A DNA stretch of 64,000 bases, from assembly GCA_013360405.1 (NCBI GenBank), contig JABWBR010000007.1, forward strand, positions 25,567-89,566, written 5' to 3'. Source of the DNA: Saprospiraceae bacterium. Lineage in GTDB: Bacteria > Bacteroidota > Bacteroidia > Chitinophagales > Saprospiraceae. Shown piece after piece: positions 27,703 to 37,237 of the stretch. Made by a program: the position numbers and the translations under genes. A model generated the notes under the pieces. The model saw only the letters and a program-made list of their open reading frames with translations. It was not told the origin of the DNA and searched no databases. Position 1 is the stretch's first letter. Each line of letters opens with the position of its first letter.

Positions 27703-27849
27703 TACGCTGCCCACAATAGCTACCCCCAAATGCCATTGCGACGTCGATCTTGTATGAGAAATCTTTACCCTGAAATGGCGGTTGCGTAAGAAGCGATTGA
27801 CGGCTTTTTATGCAACCCCAATTTCCAATTGAGATAAAATCCCTTGAAC

Positions 27850-28914
27850 ATGTACGACGTCCTTATTGTCAGCTTCGTTACCGCGTTTACGCTCTCCTAT
27901 ATCGCTATTCCTTCCATCATCCAGATTGCCGGGGAGAGAAACCTGGGCGATGTGCCCATCGAGCGCAGTTCGCATACGGTTATTACGCCTTCTTTGGGGG
28001 GGATTGCCATCTTTGCGGGGTCAATCTTTTCTATTGTGATGTGGACTCCTTTCGGCGATTTCGGCAACCTGCAATACATCCTGTGTGCTTTTATCATTTT
28101 GTTTTTGATAGGCGCCAAAGACGACCTTTCGCCCATGTCGCCTTATGCGAAAATGGCGGGGCAGATACTGGCCGCAACTATTTTGGTTTTTAAGTCGAAT
28201 ATCCAGCTCACCAGCCTGTACGGCATATTTGGTCAGGTCGGCCCACTCCCGGCCTGGATAGCATTCACTTTATCGCTGCTCACCATCCTGGCCATCATCA
28301 ATGCCTTTAATTTGATCGACGGCATTGACGGTCTGGCCGGGAGCCTGGGCGCGCTGATTGCTTCTACGCTGGGGTGTTGGTTTTTTCTGACCGACCACTA
28401 CGAATACGCCATCATGGCCTTTGCCACAGTGGGCGCCGTACTGGCCTTTTTGCGCTATAATTTTACGCCCGCCAAGATATTTATGGGCGACACGGGTTCT
28501 CTCCTGATCGGCATGGTTTGCGCCGTATTGGCCATCCGGTTTATCGATATCAACTACCAGTTGGAAGAAAGCCACCCGTTTAAGTTCGACAATATACCGG
28601 CGGTAGCGATAGGCATTCTGATTTTGCCACTGTACGATACCGTCAGGGTTTTTATCACGCGTTTACTGCGGGGGCATTCGCCCTTTCACGCCGACAGGCG
28701 CCATATTCACCATTTGCTTATCGATTACGGCATGAGCCATATGCGCGCTACCGCTACGCTGGTATTCATCAATATGCTGTTCATTTGTTTTGTTTTTTCG
28801 TTTCACGACGTATTGGAATTACACGTTATGTTGCTCATTCTCATGTCAGCAGCTACGACAATGACTTATATGCTCCACAAGACGGTGGTCAAAGCGTCGC
28901 ATCATTTTGGGTGA
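27850..28914 (+). CDS. Undecaprenyl-phosphate sugar-1-phosphate transferase (MraY/WecA/TagO family)
   Basis: The 354-aa protein has about 11 transmembrane helices with the family motifs: PSLGGIAIF, GAKDDLSPMSPYAKM (DD motif), NAFNLIDGIDGLAGSLG, FMGDTGSLLIG, and the cytoplasmic HADRRHIHHLL His motif. It starts lipid-linked glycan synthesis by moving a GlcNAc- or similar sugar-1-phosphate to undecaprenyl phosphate. I chose ATG at 27850; an in-frame TTG lies two codons before. It probably feeds the O-antigen/exopolysaccharide genes that follow on the other strand. Confidence 0.93.
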   Translation: MYDVLIVSFVTAFTLSYIAIPSIIQIAGERNLGDVPIERSSHTVITPSLGGIAIFAGSIFSIVMWTPFGDFGNLQYILCAFIILFLIGAKDDLSPMSPYAKMAGQILAATILVFKSNIQLTSLYGIFGQVGPLPAWIAFTLSLLTILAIINAFNLIDGIDGLAGSLGALIASTLGCWFFLTDHYEYAIMAFATVGAVLAFLRYNFTPAKIFMGDTGSLLIGMVCAVLAIRFIDINYQLEESHPFKFDNIPAVAIGILILPLYDTVRVFITRLLRGHSPFHADRRHIHHLLIDYGMSHMRATATLVFINMLFICFVFSFHDVLELHVMLLILMSAATTMTYMLHKTVVKASHHFG

Positions 28915-28930
28915 CAGGGTAATAGTATGG

Positions 28931-30403
28931 CTAAAATATCTGCCTCCACCGTATATCGGCATTCACAAGCAGGGCTGTATAAATAAAGAAAAAGGAGCCT
29001 ACTTTGTCGACTTCTATCAAGTCGTTGATAATCAAAAACGTGTGAATCACTATCAGGCAAAGTAATGCCATCATGACGATTCTTTTGCGTGGCGGGTCGC
29101 TGATGCTGTGGTAAATTTGTTCCCCCCGGATAAGCGTATAAAAGCTGAGCGCCAGAAAGAGCAAGAGACCGATAATGCCCTGGTCGACCAGCGTCATAAG
29201 ATAATAACTATGTATGCCTGACTGTTCGGGATTATTGCTCACATACGTTTGAAAGCTATTGACGGTATAACTTTTATAAAAATTCAAAAAATTACCCGGC
29301 CCAAATCCCACGAGGGGGTACTCCTTACTCATATACACCCCTGCAATCCATCGATAGAGGCGCTCCATGGTAGAAATATCCTCCATTTTGTAGGTTGCTT
29401 CAATCAAATTGTCGAAGCTTTGATGCGCAATAGTGCGGTCGTAATCGGGAGCATACAACAGGTAAGTATTGCGATAAGCAAAAAAACTGAAAGTGATTAC
29501 CGAAGCAATCAGAGCCGATGCAATCGCAAGCCGGGTGAGCCGCCAGCGAACCACAAAATAGCCGCCTGCCGCCACCAGCAGCGCCACGTAGGCCGCTCGG
29601 GTATATGACAAATAAACGGCCAGCAGCATAAAAGCCGCTATGCCTATCATGATCTTCCTTTTGCGACTGTGGGGCGCCATCCAACTCAACGCCAGCCACA
29701 TGAGGGGCGCAAACAAGGCCAGCGATACCGCGTAATTGACGTGGTTGCGATAAAAAGGGTGCAATACCTTGTGGATGGACTGAAACGTAAAGCCGTCGAG
29801 GCCATGCCTGGCGAATACCACCAGCACCGTAAATAAGAGGGGGTAAAAAAAGGTCCAGAATAAGTGACGGATATCTTTTTCGGTGGTGAGCAGCCATCCC
29901 GCCATAAAATAAAAGACCGCTACGTACCACGTTTTCGCCAGGGCAAATTTGAGCGATACCACCCACAGACTAGAAGTAAATGTAGTGAGGTATATCCAGC
30001 CCACGTGAGCCACTAACAACAACGTAATCGGGTGCAACAAAAAGCGGATATCCAGGCGTTTGCCCGGCTGGGCCAAGTAAATCAGGAAGACGAGCATAAG
30101 CCCCACGATGAGCGGCTCGGAGGGCAAATCGGTGCCAAAACCATTGGGCAGCACGATCTCTGTTGAGAGTGGAATGCTCGCTATGAGCAGAAAAAAAACC
30201 TTCCTGAAATCAACGATAGTGAGGTAAATCAACAGAAAAAAGGCCGGCAGTCCCGCCAGGAAATAAAGCTCAGTGGCGATGCCCAACAATATCGAGCACG
30301 CGATGATAGCCCCGTAGGTCCAGAAAAACCATTCGGGCAAGCTGGCAGGTTTGATATGTTGCCAAAAACTATTGAGGGTCGTAGATCTCCCGCCAGTTGA
30401 CAT
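28931..30403 (-). CDS. O-antigen ligase-family polymerase/ligase
   Basis: The 490-aa polytopic protein has a Wzy/WaaL-type core: many helices, a large periplasmic loop (about residues 310-390) with VGFGPGNFLNFYK and IHSYYLMTLVDQGIIGLLLF, the characteristic end of the loop. It polymerises or ligates lipid-linked glycan. Its start overlaps the end of the Wzz gene by 35 bp, indicating co-expression. Confidence 0.9.
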   Translation of the reverse strand: MSTGGRSTTLNSFWQHIKPASLPEWFFWTYGAIIACSILLGIATELYFLAGLPAFFLLIYLTIVDFRKVFFLLIASIPLSTEIVLPNGFGTDLPSEPLIVGLMLVFLIYLAQPGKRLDIRFLLHPITLLLVAHVGWIYLTTFTSSLWVVSLKFALAKTWYVAVFYFMAGWLLTTEKDIRHLFWTFFYPLLFTVLVVFARHGLDGFTFQSIHKVLHPFYRNHVNYAVSLALFAPLMWLALSWMAPHSRKRKIMIGIAAFMLLAVYLSYTRAAYVALLVAAGGYFVVRWRLTRLAIASALIASVITFSFFAYRNTYLLYAPDYDRTIAHQSFDNLIEATYKMEDISTMERLYRWIAGVYMSKEYPLVGFGPGNFLNFYKSYTVNSFQTYVSNNPEQSGIHSYYLMTLVDQGIIGLLLFLALSFYTLIRGEQIYHSISDPPRKRIVMMALLCLIVIHTFLIINDLIEVDKVGSFFFIYTALLVNADIRWRQIF

Positions 30404-31475
30404 CTTTATAAGTTTCGAACAGCAATATGCCGATTACACAAAACATGAAGGCCACTGCGGTAGCGGCTATTACGAGGATAGAGCGCTTGGGCCTGGATTT
30501 AACGATTGGGGTCTGAGCTTCTTCGATCACCATTAATGCCGGGATATTCGACTCATAGGTAGCCCGGTATTGTTTGAGGCGCTCTTTGTCTTCGCTCAAC
30601 CCCGCATTAGCCTCTGAATATTGGCGCTCATAGGCCAATACCACAGGCGTTCCGTCGTTGAAATGGGTGATTTTTGCTTCGAGGTTTTTCACTTCTTCTT
30701 CCATACCACGCACCTTGGCTTCGAGGTTGCGGATTGTATCCCGGTGTACGCGCGACGACTGGCGCAGCACCTCCAGGCGGGTGCGGTTGCTAATCAGCTT
30801 GGACTCCGTTTCCGAAAACTGCGCCGTCAGGGTCTCCGATTGGGCAATGATGTTGTAAACTCCGTATTCTTTGCGCAGCTTTGACATTGAGTCGCCCAAT
30901 ATTTTGAGCTGTTGTTCTTTTACAGCTATTTCGTCTTCAAACGTTTTTATCGACTTGAGCTGGCTGTCTTTGAGCAGTCGCTGGGTGATGGTATTGATCT
31001 TTTCGCGGGCAGCCCTGGCCATGTTGGCAGCCATCTCCCTGTTAACGTCTTCTATTGTTAATTCGATGGCGTCGAGCTTGGTCTTTTTTACATCATACCT
31101 TTTAAAAAACGCCATTTTTACCCGGTAGGGGGCCTTGAAATTTGTGCTGTCAATGTCGTAGTGCTTATACAAATCGAAAGTATCGACGAGAAAATCGACC
31201 AGCTCGCTCGATTCCGCTATGGTGAGCACCCTGTCGATATCCTGTTTATTGCCGTAATATTCGGGCTCCAATTGGCCTTTCCCAAAGATGATCTCCGGTT
31301 TGGACTGATCTGGGCTGGCCACAATGAATATCGTGGTGGCTTTGTAATAATTGGGCAGCAATAGCGAAATAGCGGCAGTGCCGATGCCTACCGCCGCACA
31401 TACATAAAAGATAGGCTTTTTCCACCTGAATAAGGTCTGCAATACACCTAGTAAAGTAGTCTCTCTATTCTCCAT
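30369..31475 (-). CDS. Wzz-type polysaccharide chain-length regulator (no kinase domain)
   Basis: The 368-aa protein has two transmembrane helices (about residues 20-38 and 335-355) bracketing a periplasmic region rich in coiled coil (about 150-300; LEAKVRGMEEEVKNLEAKI). This is the Wzz/GumC architecture. The proline-rich segment SRPKRSILVI just before the second helix is also typical. It sets the length of the polymer made by the neighbouring ligase/polymerase. Confidence 0.9.
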   Translation of the reverse strand: MENRETTLLGVLQTLFRWKKPIFYVCAAVGIGTAAISLLLPNYYKATTIFIVASPDQSKPEIIFGKGQLEPEYYGNKQDIDRVLTIAESSELVDFLVDTFDLYKHYDIDSTNFKAPYRVKMAFFKRYDVKKTKLDAIELTIEDVNREMAANMARAAREKINTITQRLLKDSQLKSIKTFEDEIAVKEQQLKILGDSMSKLRKEYGVYNIIAQSETLTAQFSETESKLISNRTRLEVLRQSSRVHRDTIRNLEAKVRGMEEEVKNLEAKITHFNDGTPVVLAYERQYSEANAGLSEDKERLKQYRATYESNIPALMVIEEAQTPIVKSRPKRSILVIAATAVAFMFCVIGILLFETYKDVNWREIYDPQ

Positions 31476-31544
31476 GTGATTAATTACCCGGTTGATTATA
31501 ATTGTAAGTCCCGCAAAGGTAGTAAAACCCCGAAAAAAGGAGGA

Positions 31545-33008
31545 TTATTCCTTCCGCCTGGCCGATGCTGCCGGCGCCAAGAGACGCAAAGTTTCTTTTA
31601 AACGCACCAACCTGAATAGCAACGCCCCGAAAGCTATGGCGCATATAGTGGCGAAAAATTTAACTATCCACCCGGTTTCCAGGTTGAAAAGGATCAGGAA
31701 GGACACTACTACCGAAAATCCGGCAAACGCAGGCAAACGGAGCCATGCAGATAGCGGCCATTGAAGAGCGGCCTGCCGTGTGGCGATGATAAGCTGCGCC
31801 CCAAAGACGGCGGTTTGGGTGATAAGCATTGCCCAAGCGGCGCCAAGGGCTTTATAGGTGGGAATGAGCAGGATATTTAATACGATATTCAATGCCAGGC
31901 TGGCGGCGTATACTTTGTTGATAGCTCCCAACCGGCCACTTGCCGTGATGAGCGTGCCGAATACATACCCGCCGCAGGTGGCTATAAAACTCCACATTAA
32001 TAAACCTAATATGTCGCCACTATATGTATTCCCACGGTGGTAAAGCGCTTCCATGATTTCCGCGCGGTAACACCAAACGGACGCGGCAAGGGCAACCGAT
32101 ACGCTAAAAATGAGTTTAAAACTAAAATTGACCAGTTGCCGAAGCCCCTCGCTATCGCGGTACAATTGCGCAAACATGGGCAACAACAATCCGGTGAACA
32201 GGAATCCGATCATGTTGGAGGCTTCCAAAAGGCGATAGGCCGACGCGTAGATATCTGCCTGGTATTTGCCGTCGGATAACATGCGCTCTATCATTACGCC
32301 GTCGAGCCGGTTGTAGGCCGACATGAGAAAAACGGCCAGCGCAAAGGGATAACTTTGTTTTAAGATCAATACCAACAACGCGGGTTTGAACCGAAAGCGC
32401 CTGATTTGAATGCGATCGCGCAATACCAGCCAACAAAAACCTATTGCAACAGACCAACTCAGCGTTTGCATGAGTACGAATCGCGTGATCGTAAATCCCC
32501 GGCCTTGCGAAGGGCCGTATAGCATGATGCCGAGCAATACGATAAGCGCAAGTTTATCGGCCACCGATATCAGGCTGTCGATGCGGTACAAGCCCAATCC
32601 GGAAATATTGGAACGCAAAAACTGCAAAAAGGAGTTGAGCATCTGGTTGACCGCGATGAGCGCCAGCAAACCATAGCCGAATCCACGATAACCAACTGCT
32701 GCGCCTGCTACCAAAACGATGAGAAAAAAAACCAGGCACAAGCCCAGCTTCAACAACAGCATATCGGCGAAATACTTGGACAACAAGTGCCGGTATTTCG
32801 CTACGTGCTGGTTGTTGTAATACTGAATTCCCAGGTCGTTGACGATCTGGAAAAGAAAAGTGAGGTTGAATAAGGCGAAATATAACCCATAATCACCCCC
32901 CGACAAGGTGTTCTGAACAGACCGCTCTATGCCGAACAAGTAAAAGGGCTTGATCAGCAGATTGATGAAGATCAGAAAAAGGAGATTAATGAGAAATTCC
33001 CGCTGCAT
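31545..33008 (-). CDS. Polysaccharide flippase (Wzx/MOP family)
   Basis: The 487-aa protein has about 14 predicted transmembrane helices with the Wzx-like pattern (GDYGLYFALFNLTFLFQIVN, a MIERMLSDGKYQADIYASAYR loop in the middle, and NIVLNILLIPTYKALGAAWA). It should flip lipid-linked repeat units across the inner membrane. Its ATG overlaps the stop of the upstream permease gene by one base (TAATG). Confidence 0.9.
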   Translation of the reverse strand: MQREFLINLLFLIFINLLIKPFYLFGIERSVQNTLSGGDYGLYFALFNLTFLFQIVNDLGIQYYNNQHVAKYRHLLSKYFADMLLLKLGLCLVFFLIVLVAGAAVGYRGFGYGLLALIAVNQMLNSFLQFLRSNISGLGLYRIDSLISVADKLALIVLLGIMLYGPSQGRGFTITRFVLMQTLSWSVAIGFCWLVLRDRIQIRRFRFKPALLVLILKQSYPFALAVFLMSAYNRLDGVMIERMLSDGKYQADIYASAYRLLEASNMIGFLFTGLLLPMFAQLYRDSEGLRQLVNFSFKLIFSVSVALAASVWCYRAEIMEALYHRGNTYSGDILGLLMWSFIATCGGYVFGTLITASGRLGAINKVYAASLALNIVLNILLIPTYKALGAAWAMLITQTAVFGAQLIIATRQAALQWPLSAWLRLPAFAGFSVVVSFLILFNLETGWIVKFFATICAIAFGALLFRLVRLKETLRLLAPAASARRKE

Positions 33009-34249
33009 TATTCATAGCGCAGAGATTCAATAGGGTCGAGCCTGGCAGCTTTAAGCGCCGGATACAACCCCGAAATAAGCCCCACCGCCATACAGGTAAT
33101 CACGGCAATGGTAATCCACAACCAGGGGAATAGGAAACTGCCCCCCATCAGCCAGGTTACTATATTGCCCACAAGTACGCCGAGGAAAATACCGACAACA
33201 CCCCCCATTTGAGTAATTACCACGGCTTCGGTGAGAAACTGTATGAGTACGTTGCGCCGGGTAGCGCCGAGTGCTTTGCAGATGCCTATCTCACGGGTGC
33301 GCTCGGTGACCGAGACCAGCATGATGTTCATGAGGCCGATAGCGGCGCCGACCAGGGTAATCAGGCCGATGCCGATGGCTGCCAATCGGAAATAGGTGGT
33401 ATTTTCTTTGATAATACTAATCAGTCCGTCGCTTTTGCTGATCTCGAAGTCGTTGTCTTGCGAGGCTTTTAACCGTCGCACATTGCGCAATACCACTATA
33501 GCATTGCCTATCGCGTTATCGATCTGAGTGGCGTCGTTGACGGAAACCAGGATATTGTAGTTCATGTCCTGCGTGCCGTAGTATTGCTTGCCGGTCTGCA
33601 GCGGTATCAAAATGCGGCGGTCTTCGCTCTGGTTCATACTGGAGCCCTTCGACTTAAGTACGCCGACGACCGTGAGTTTGATATTGCCTGCAGCGATAAC
33701 TTTGCCGAGGGCTTTGTCGGGTTTGTTATTAAAAAGCGTTTTCACTACATCATTACCGATAATAGCCTTGTTACCGCCGGCGTGCGATTCTTCGGGAGTA
33801 AAATTGCGGCCGTAAACAATATCAAAACCCTTGGCTTCCAGGTAGTTTTCATTCACGCCAAAAATGAAAAAATTGGGATTAGTCTTTTCGTTTTTGTATT
33901 TGATTTCGGCATCGCCGGAACACATAATGGAAATGGAAGTTTTGGCGGGGAAATTATACCGTTCCTTAAACTCCAGGGCTTGTTTATACGAAAAAGGATC
34001 TGCCTGTTTCGTCGATCTGCCGTCTCTGTGGCCGCGCGCGCCGTCACCTCCTTTCGGGTCAACGTCAAATGTATTAGCGCCCAGATACGACAAGTTGTCG
34101 TTGAGCGAATAGATCGCGCTGTCAATAGCGGTGAGGATACCCACCAGAGCCATAATACCGAAAGCAATGATCAATAACGTGAGGATAGCGCGCAGCCAGT
34201 TGGAGCGCACCGAGCGAAATGCGAGGCGTATATTTTCCAGTAGGTTCAT
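33008..34249 (-). CDS. MacB/FtsX-family ABC transporter permease
   Basis: The 413-aa protein has one N-terminal helix (residues 21-43), a periplasmic MacB-core domain (to about 280; [24 protein letters not shown]) and three C-terminal helices with the FtsX motif [20 protein letters not shown]. Such permeases drive lipoprotein, peptide or drug export together with an ATPase that is not next to it here. The TAATG overlap with the flippase gene suggests co-transcription with polysaccharide genes. Confidence 0.92.
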   Translation of the reverse strand: MNLLENIRLAFRSVRSNWLRAILTLLIIAFGIMALVGILTAIDSAIYSLNDNLSYLGANTFDVDPKGGDGARGHRDGRSTKQADPFSYKQALEFKERYNFPAKTSISIMCSGDAEIKYKNEKTNPNFFIFGVNENYLEAKGFDIVYGRNFTPEESHAGGNKAIIGNDVVKTLFNNKPDKALGKVIAAGNIKLTVVGVLKSKGSSMNQSEDRRILIPLQTGKQYYGTQDMNYNILVSVNDATQIDNAIGNAIVVLRNVRRLKASQDNDFEISKSDGLISIIKENTTYFRLAAIGIGLITLVGAAIGLMNIMLVSVTERTREIGICKALGATRRNVLIQFLTEAVVITQMGGVVGIFLGVLVGNIVTWLMGGSFLFPWLWITIAVITCMAVGLISGLYPALKAARLDPIESLRYE

Positions 34250-34312
34250 CAGCCAATGATATTAGAATCCTAAAAGTACGCTTTACCCCGCAATACTGCC
34301 GACTTTGTTCGA

Positions 34313-34939
34313 TCAATTCGCTATGCTAATAGACGTAAGGGCGCGCAATATCCTTTCTGCCGCTTCTTCCAGGTTAGCGCCGAAAGCAAAAATACCCTCA
34401 CGGTGGCCTTCCATTACAAAGAGGCGTTGTTGAGGCAGGTCGGTGGTGCGCAACAGACGCCGGATGTCGTAGGCCATCTCGGGGGTACCGTAGGCGGCGT
34501 CGCTACCGGTAGTGGGTACACGGTGTAACAAGCGCTCCCATAATTCCAAATGGTGCGCGTGGATCACGCCACCCACCCAGGGGCATTCGGCGTAAATGGC
34601 GGCATGACTCATGGATTCGGAGGAGGCCACGGCGGGCCCTTCGCACCATAGTTCGTTGGTATCGATGCGCACGGCCGTGACAAGACTGTAGTGGCTGCCA
34701 TCCAGCGCAGGCAGATCCCCCGTAGCAGAACCGCTTATCAGGAAGCGGTCGCTATGCTCCCAGCGAAGGCTGATATTGCCAAAACCAACCCCGTCGGGAT
34801 AGGCGCCTATCAGTCCGTGCCGGCGCATAACCTCCCGCCAGCGGTTGAGTTCGGCCACCTGCGCAGCATCCCAGGCAGGCGCGGAAGCCCAGTGTACCTG
34901 GAATTTGATATAGCCTTCTTCAGATGGCAAGTTAGTCAT
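34313..34939 (-). CDS. Class II aldolase/adducin-family protein, probable MtnB-type dehydratase
   Basis: The 208-aa protein has the fold and zinc-site motifs of class II aldolases (GNISLRW, FLISGSATGDLP, SSESMSHAAIY, and the metal-binding VIHAHHLELWE with two His). It directly follows mtnA with no spacer. A methylthioribulose-1-phosphate dehydratase role in methionine salvage is therefore likely, though the sequence could also be an uncharacterised member. The C-terminal third His typical of MtnB is replaced by the EGHREGIFAFG segment, where His is still present. Confidence 0.8.
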   Translation of the reverse strand: MTNLPSEEGYIKFQVHWASAPAWDAAQVAELNRWREVMRRHGLIGAYPDGVGFGNISLRWEHSDRFLISGSATGDLPALDGSHYSLVTAVRIDTNELWCEGPAVASSESMSHAAIYAECPWVGGVIHAHHLELWERLLHRVPTTGSDAAYGTPEMAYDIRRLLRTTDLPQQRLFVMEGHREGIFAFGANLEEAAERILRALTSISIAN

Positions 34940-36052
34940 TTACGCATGTCTTTTTTCGGGATACAACTGCGACAGGCCTTCCTCGCTAGCCGGACAGATA
35001 CCGCGGTCGGTAATCAGCCCTGTTACCAGCCGGGCAGGAGTTACGTCGAAGCCGTAGTTGGCGGCCGGGCTTTCGGCAGGGGCGATGAGTACCTGTTTGA
35101 TGCGCCCTTCGTGCAGCCCCTGTACGTATTTAACCTCGTCGTAGCTGCGTTGTTCGATGGGAATTTCGCGCAGCCCGTCGCGCAGTTGCCAGTCTATCGT
35201 AGACGAAGGCAATGCCACATAAAACGGAACGCCGTTGTCGAAAGCGGCCAGTGCTTTGAGGTAGGTGCCGATTTTGTTGGCCACATCGCCGGTGCGCGTG
35301 GTACGGTCGGTGCCTACAATGACTATATCCACCATGCCGTGTTGCATAAGGTGGCCGCCTGCGTTATCGGTGATGAGCGTATGCGGTATGCCGTGCTGTA
35401 GCAATTCAAAAGCAGTGAGTTGGGCGCCCTGGTTGCGGGGCCGGGTTTCGTCTACCCACACCTGCACCGGAATACCCTTATCGTGTGCCAGGTATATCGG
35501 CGCCAATGCCGTGCCGTAATCGACGCAGGCCAGCCAGCCGGCATTGCAATGAGTGAGAATGCGCACCGGGCGACCGGGATGTTGGCGGTGAATAGCCTCG
35601 ATCAAAGGCAGGCCGTATTCGCCGATGCGACGGCATTGCGCCACGCTTTCCTGGGCCAGCACACCCGCTTCCCACTTGGCCGCCTCCTGCATTTGCGATA
35701 GCGACTGCCCGGGCGCCAATGTCGCTACCATGCGATCCACAGCAAAAAATAAGTCGACAGCCGTCGGACGGGCGCTCTTGAGCTGGGCAGTCCAAAGCAG
35801 CAAATGCTCGTGGGCAGTCTCTGCATCAGGCGCCTGAAGCAAGGCCAGATAAAGGCCGTAAGCCGCCGTAACTCCAATGAGCGGCGCACCACGCACGTGC
35901 ATATCGCGGATAGCCGCCACGCAATCTTCAAGCGTGCGCAAGTCTTCAATCACCACCTCGTGCGGAAAACACCGCTGGTCAAAGGTATGCACCACCGAGG
36001 GATCCGCCTCGTCGAGCCAGATGGTTTGGTAATGACGGCCATGTATTTTCAT
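34940..36052 (-). CDS. mtnA: S-methyl-5-thioribose-1-phosphate isomerase
   Basis: The 370-aa protein is a full-length MtnA: MHVRGAPLIGVTAAYG near residue 52, LTHCNAGWLACVDYGTAL with the catalytic Cys, WVDETRPRNQGAQLTAFEL, and VGTDRTTRTGDVANKIGTY with the catalytic Asp. It converts methylthioribose-1-phosphate to the ribulose form in the methionine salvage pathway. The gene downstream is the probable next-step enzyme. No other salvage genes are in the window. Confidence 0.95.
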   Translation of the reverse strand: MKIHGRHYQTIWLDEADPSVVHTFDQRCFPHEVVIEDLRTLEDCVAAIRDMHVRGAPLIGVTAAYGLYLALLQAPDAETAHEHLLLWTAQLKSARPTAVDLFFAVDRMVATLAPGQSLSQMQEAAKWEAGVLAQESVAQCRRIGEYGLPLIEAIHRQHPGRPVRILTHCNAGWLACVDYGTALAPIYLAHDKGIPVQVWVDETRPRNQGAQLTAFELLQHGIPHTLITDNAGGHLMQHGMVDIVIVGTDRTTRTGDVANKIGTYLKALAAFDNGVPFYVALPSSTIDWQLRDGLREIPIEQRSYDEVKYVQGLHEGRIKQVLIAPAESPAANYGFDVTPARLVTGLITDRGICPASEEGLSQLYPEKRHA

Positions 36053-36090
36053 AAAATTCTAATTCTATAAAAAAAGTAAACTCCCCAGCC

Positions 36091-36137
36091 CTAACTGCTG
36101 ATCGCTAACTGCTAACCGCTAACTGCTGATCACTAAC
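36091..36137. repeat. Three 14-nt tandem units overlapping the AlkB stop codon
   Basis: Units CTAACTGCTGATCG, CTAACTGCTAACCG and CTAACTGCTGATCA run from 36091 to 36132, followed by CTAAC. The stop codon of the AlkB-like gene (minus strand, 36105-36107) lies inside the second unit, so the last nine or ten residues of that protein are encoded by the repeat. Confidence 0.85.
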
Positions 36138-37166
36138 CTCTTCCACCCTCCTATCCATTACCCCAAACCACAGCGGCGGCACGAGCGACAAAATAATCGA
36201 GCTGGGATACCCCAGAGGCAGTTGCGGACTTTCATCCCAATGCCGCAATATCTGGTATTTGCGCGAAGCTTTATAATGGTGGTCAGAATGGCGCGTAAGC
36301 TCATACAGCAGGATGCGACCCAATTCGTGATTGGAATTCCAGGAATGGCGGGGCGTCACCGGCTCGTAGCGCCCATTGTCGAGTGGGCGGCGGCGCAGTC
36401 CGTAGTGTTCTACATAATTGACGGTTTCCAGCAATAGAAAGCCTACCACGGCGATAGCAAGGGCATAAGGTACCCCCCCCCAGCCGAAGACCGCTCCGAT
36501 CAGCAGCAGGTAGGCCGCCTGAATAACTTGAAACTGTGCCATCTGGTTGTGCCACGACCATGGCGACAGGCCTTCCTTGACCAGGCGCTCATGTTCCAAT
36601 TGCCAGGCATTGAGATAACCTTTCACCACCGAGCGCACCCAAAAGGCGTATACGGTTTGCCCCTTGCGCGCAGAGGCGGGGTCGAGGTCGGTGGCCACGT
36701 TTTTGTGGTGGCCGCGGTTGTGTTCTATAAAAAAATGCATGTATAAGGCCGGCAATAGCAAGATCTTTGCCATCAATTGCTCATAGCGCCTGGTGCGATG
36801 GCCCAGCTCGTGGCCCACATTGATGCCCATACTACCCACCGCCAATCCTACACTGATGGTTGATGCCGCAATTTCCAAAACAGAAAGCGTACCGGTACCC
36901 ACCACCTCAAAGTAATACGCCATCAAGGCATACAAAATCGGGATGTTGAGATACAACAACACATCGAAAAAACGGACCTTCGATTGCAGCTGCTCTTCTT
37001 CCGGGTCGAGGTTTTCATCGGTGCCGGGAAGAAAAAATTCCATAACAGGCACGGCCACAAAAGCTACGTAAAAGCTGCCGGGAGACCAGGGGCCCTGAAA
37101 ATAAAGGCCCGCAAACGCAGCCAAAGGCACACTATACGCTAATAAATACTTGGCGTCTTTCCACAT
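36105..37166 (-). CDS. alkB: AlkB-type integral-membrane non-heme diiron monooxygenase
   Basis: The 353-aa protein has the eight-His signature of membrane alkane/fatty-acid hydroxylases: HELGHR (residues 119-124), EHNRGHH (148-154) and RHSDHH (about 307), plus NYVEHYGLRRR, a hallmark of alkane 1-monooxygenases. It would hydroxylate an alkane or a related chain using O2. The divergent neighbour encodes a flavoprotein with a [2Fe-2S] domain, a plausible electron donor replacing rubredoxin and its reductase. The last residues (SDQQLAVSS) come from an intergenic repeat. Confidence 0.9.
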   Translation of the reverse strand: MWKDAKYLLAYSVPLAAFAGLYFQGPWSPGSFYVAFVAVPVMEFFLPGTDENLDPEEEQLQSKVRFFDVLLYLNIPILYALMAYYFEVVGTGTLSVLEIAASTISVGLAVGSMGINVGHELGHRTRRYEQLMAKILLLPALYMHFFIEHNRGHHKNVATDLDPASARKGQTVYAFWVRSVVKGYLNAWQLEHERLVKEGLSPWSWHNQMAQFQVIQAAYLLLIGAVFGWGGVPYALAIAVVGFLLLETVNYVEHYGLRRRPLDNGRYEPVTPRHSWNSNHELGRILLYELTRHSDHHYKASRKYQILRHWDESPQLPLGYPSSIILSLVPPLWFGVMDRRVEEVSDQQLAVSS

Positions 37167-37179
37167 ATCTTTACATTTG
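37150..37179 (+). promoter_or_regulatory. Bacteroidota-type promoter for the ferredoxin reductase gene
   Basis: TTG (37150-37152), a 19-nt spacer, then TACATTTG (37172-37179), an exact TANNTTTG. It overlaps the 5' end of the divergent AlkB gene (ATG at 37166), leaving about 58 bp to the ATG at 37238. Expression of the two genes could be mutually linked. Confidence 0.6.
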
Positions 37180-37237
37180 CATCCAAAATTGAACCGTAGG
37201 TCTTAATAGATGTTTCAAGTTAGAACTTATTCGCCAT

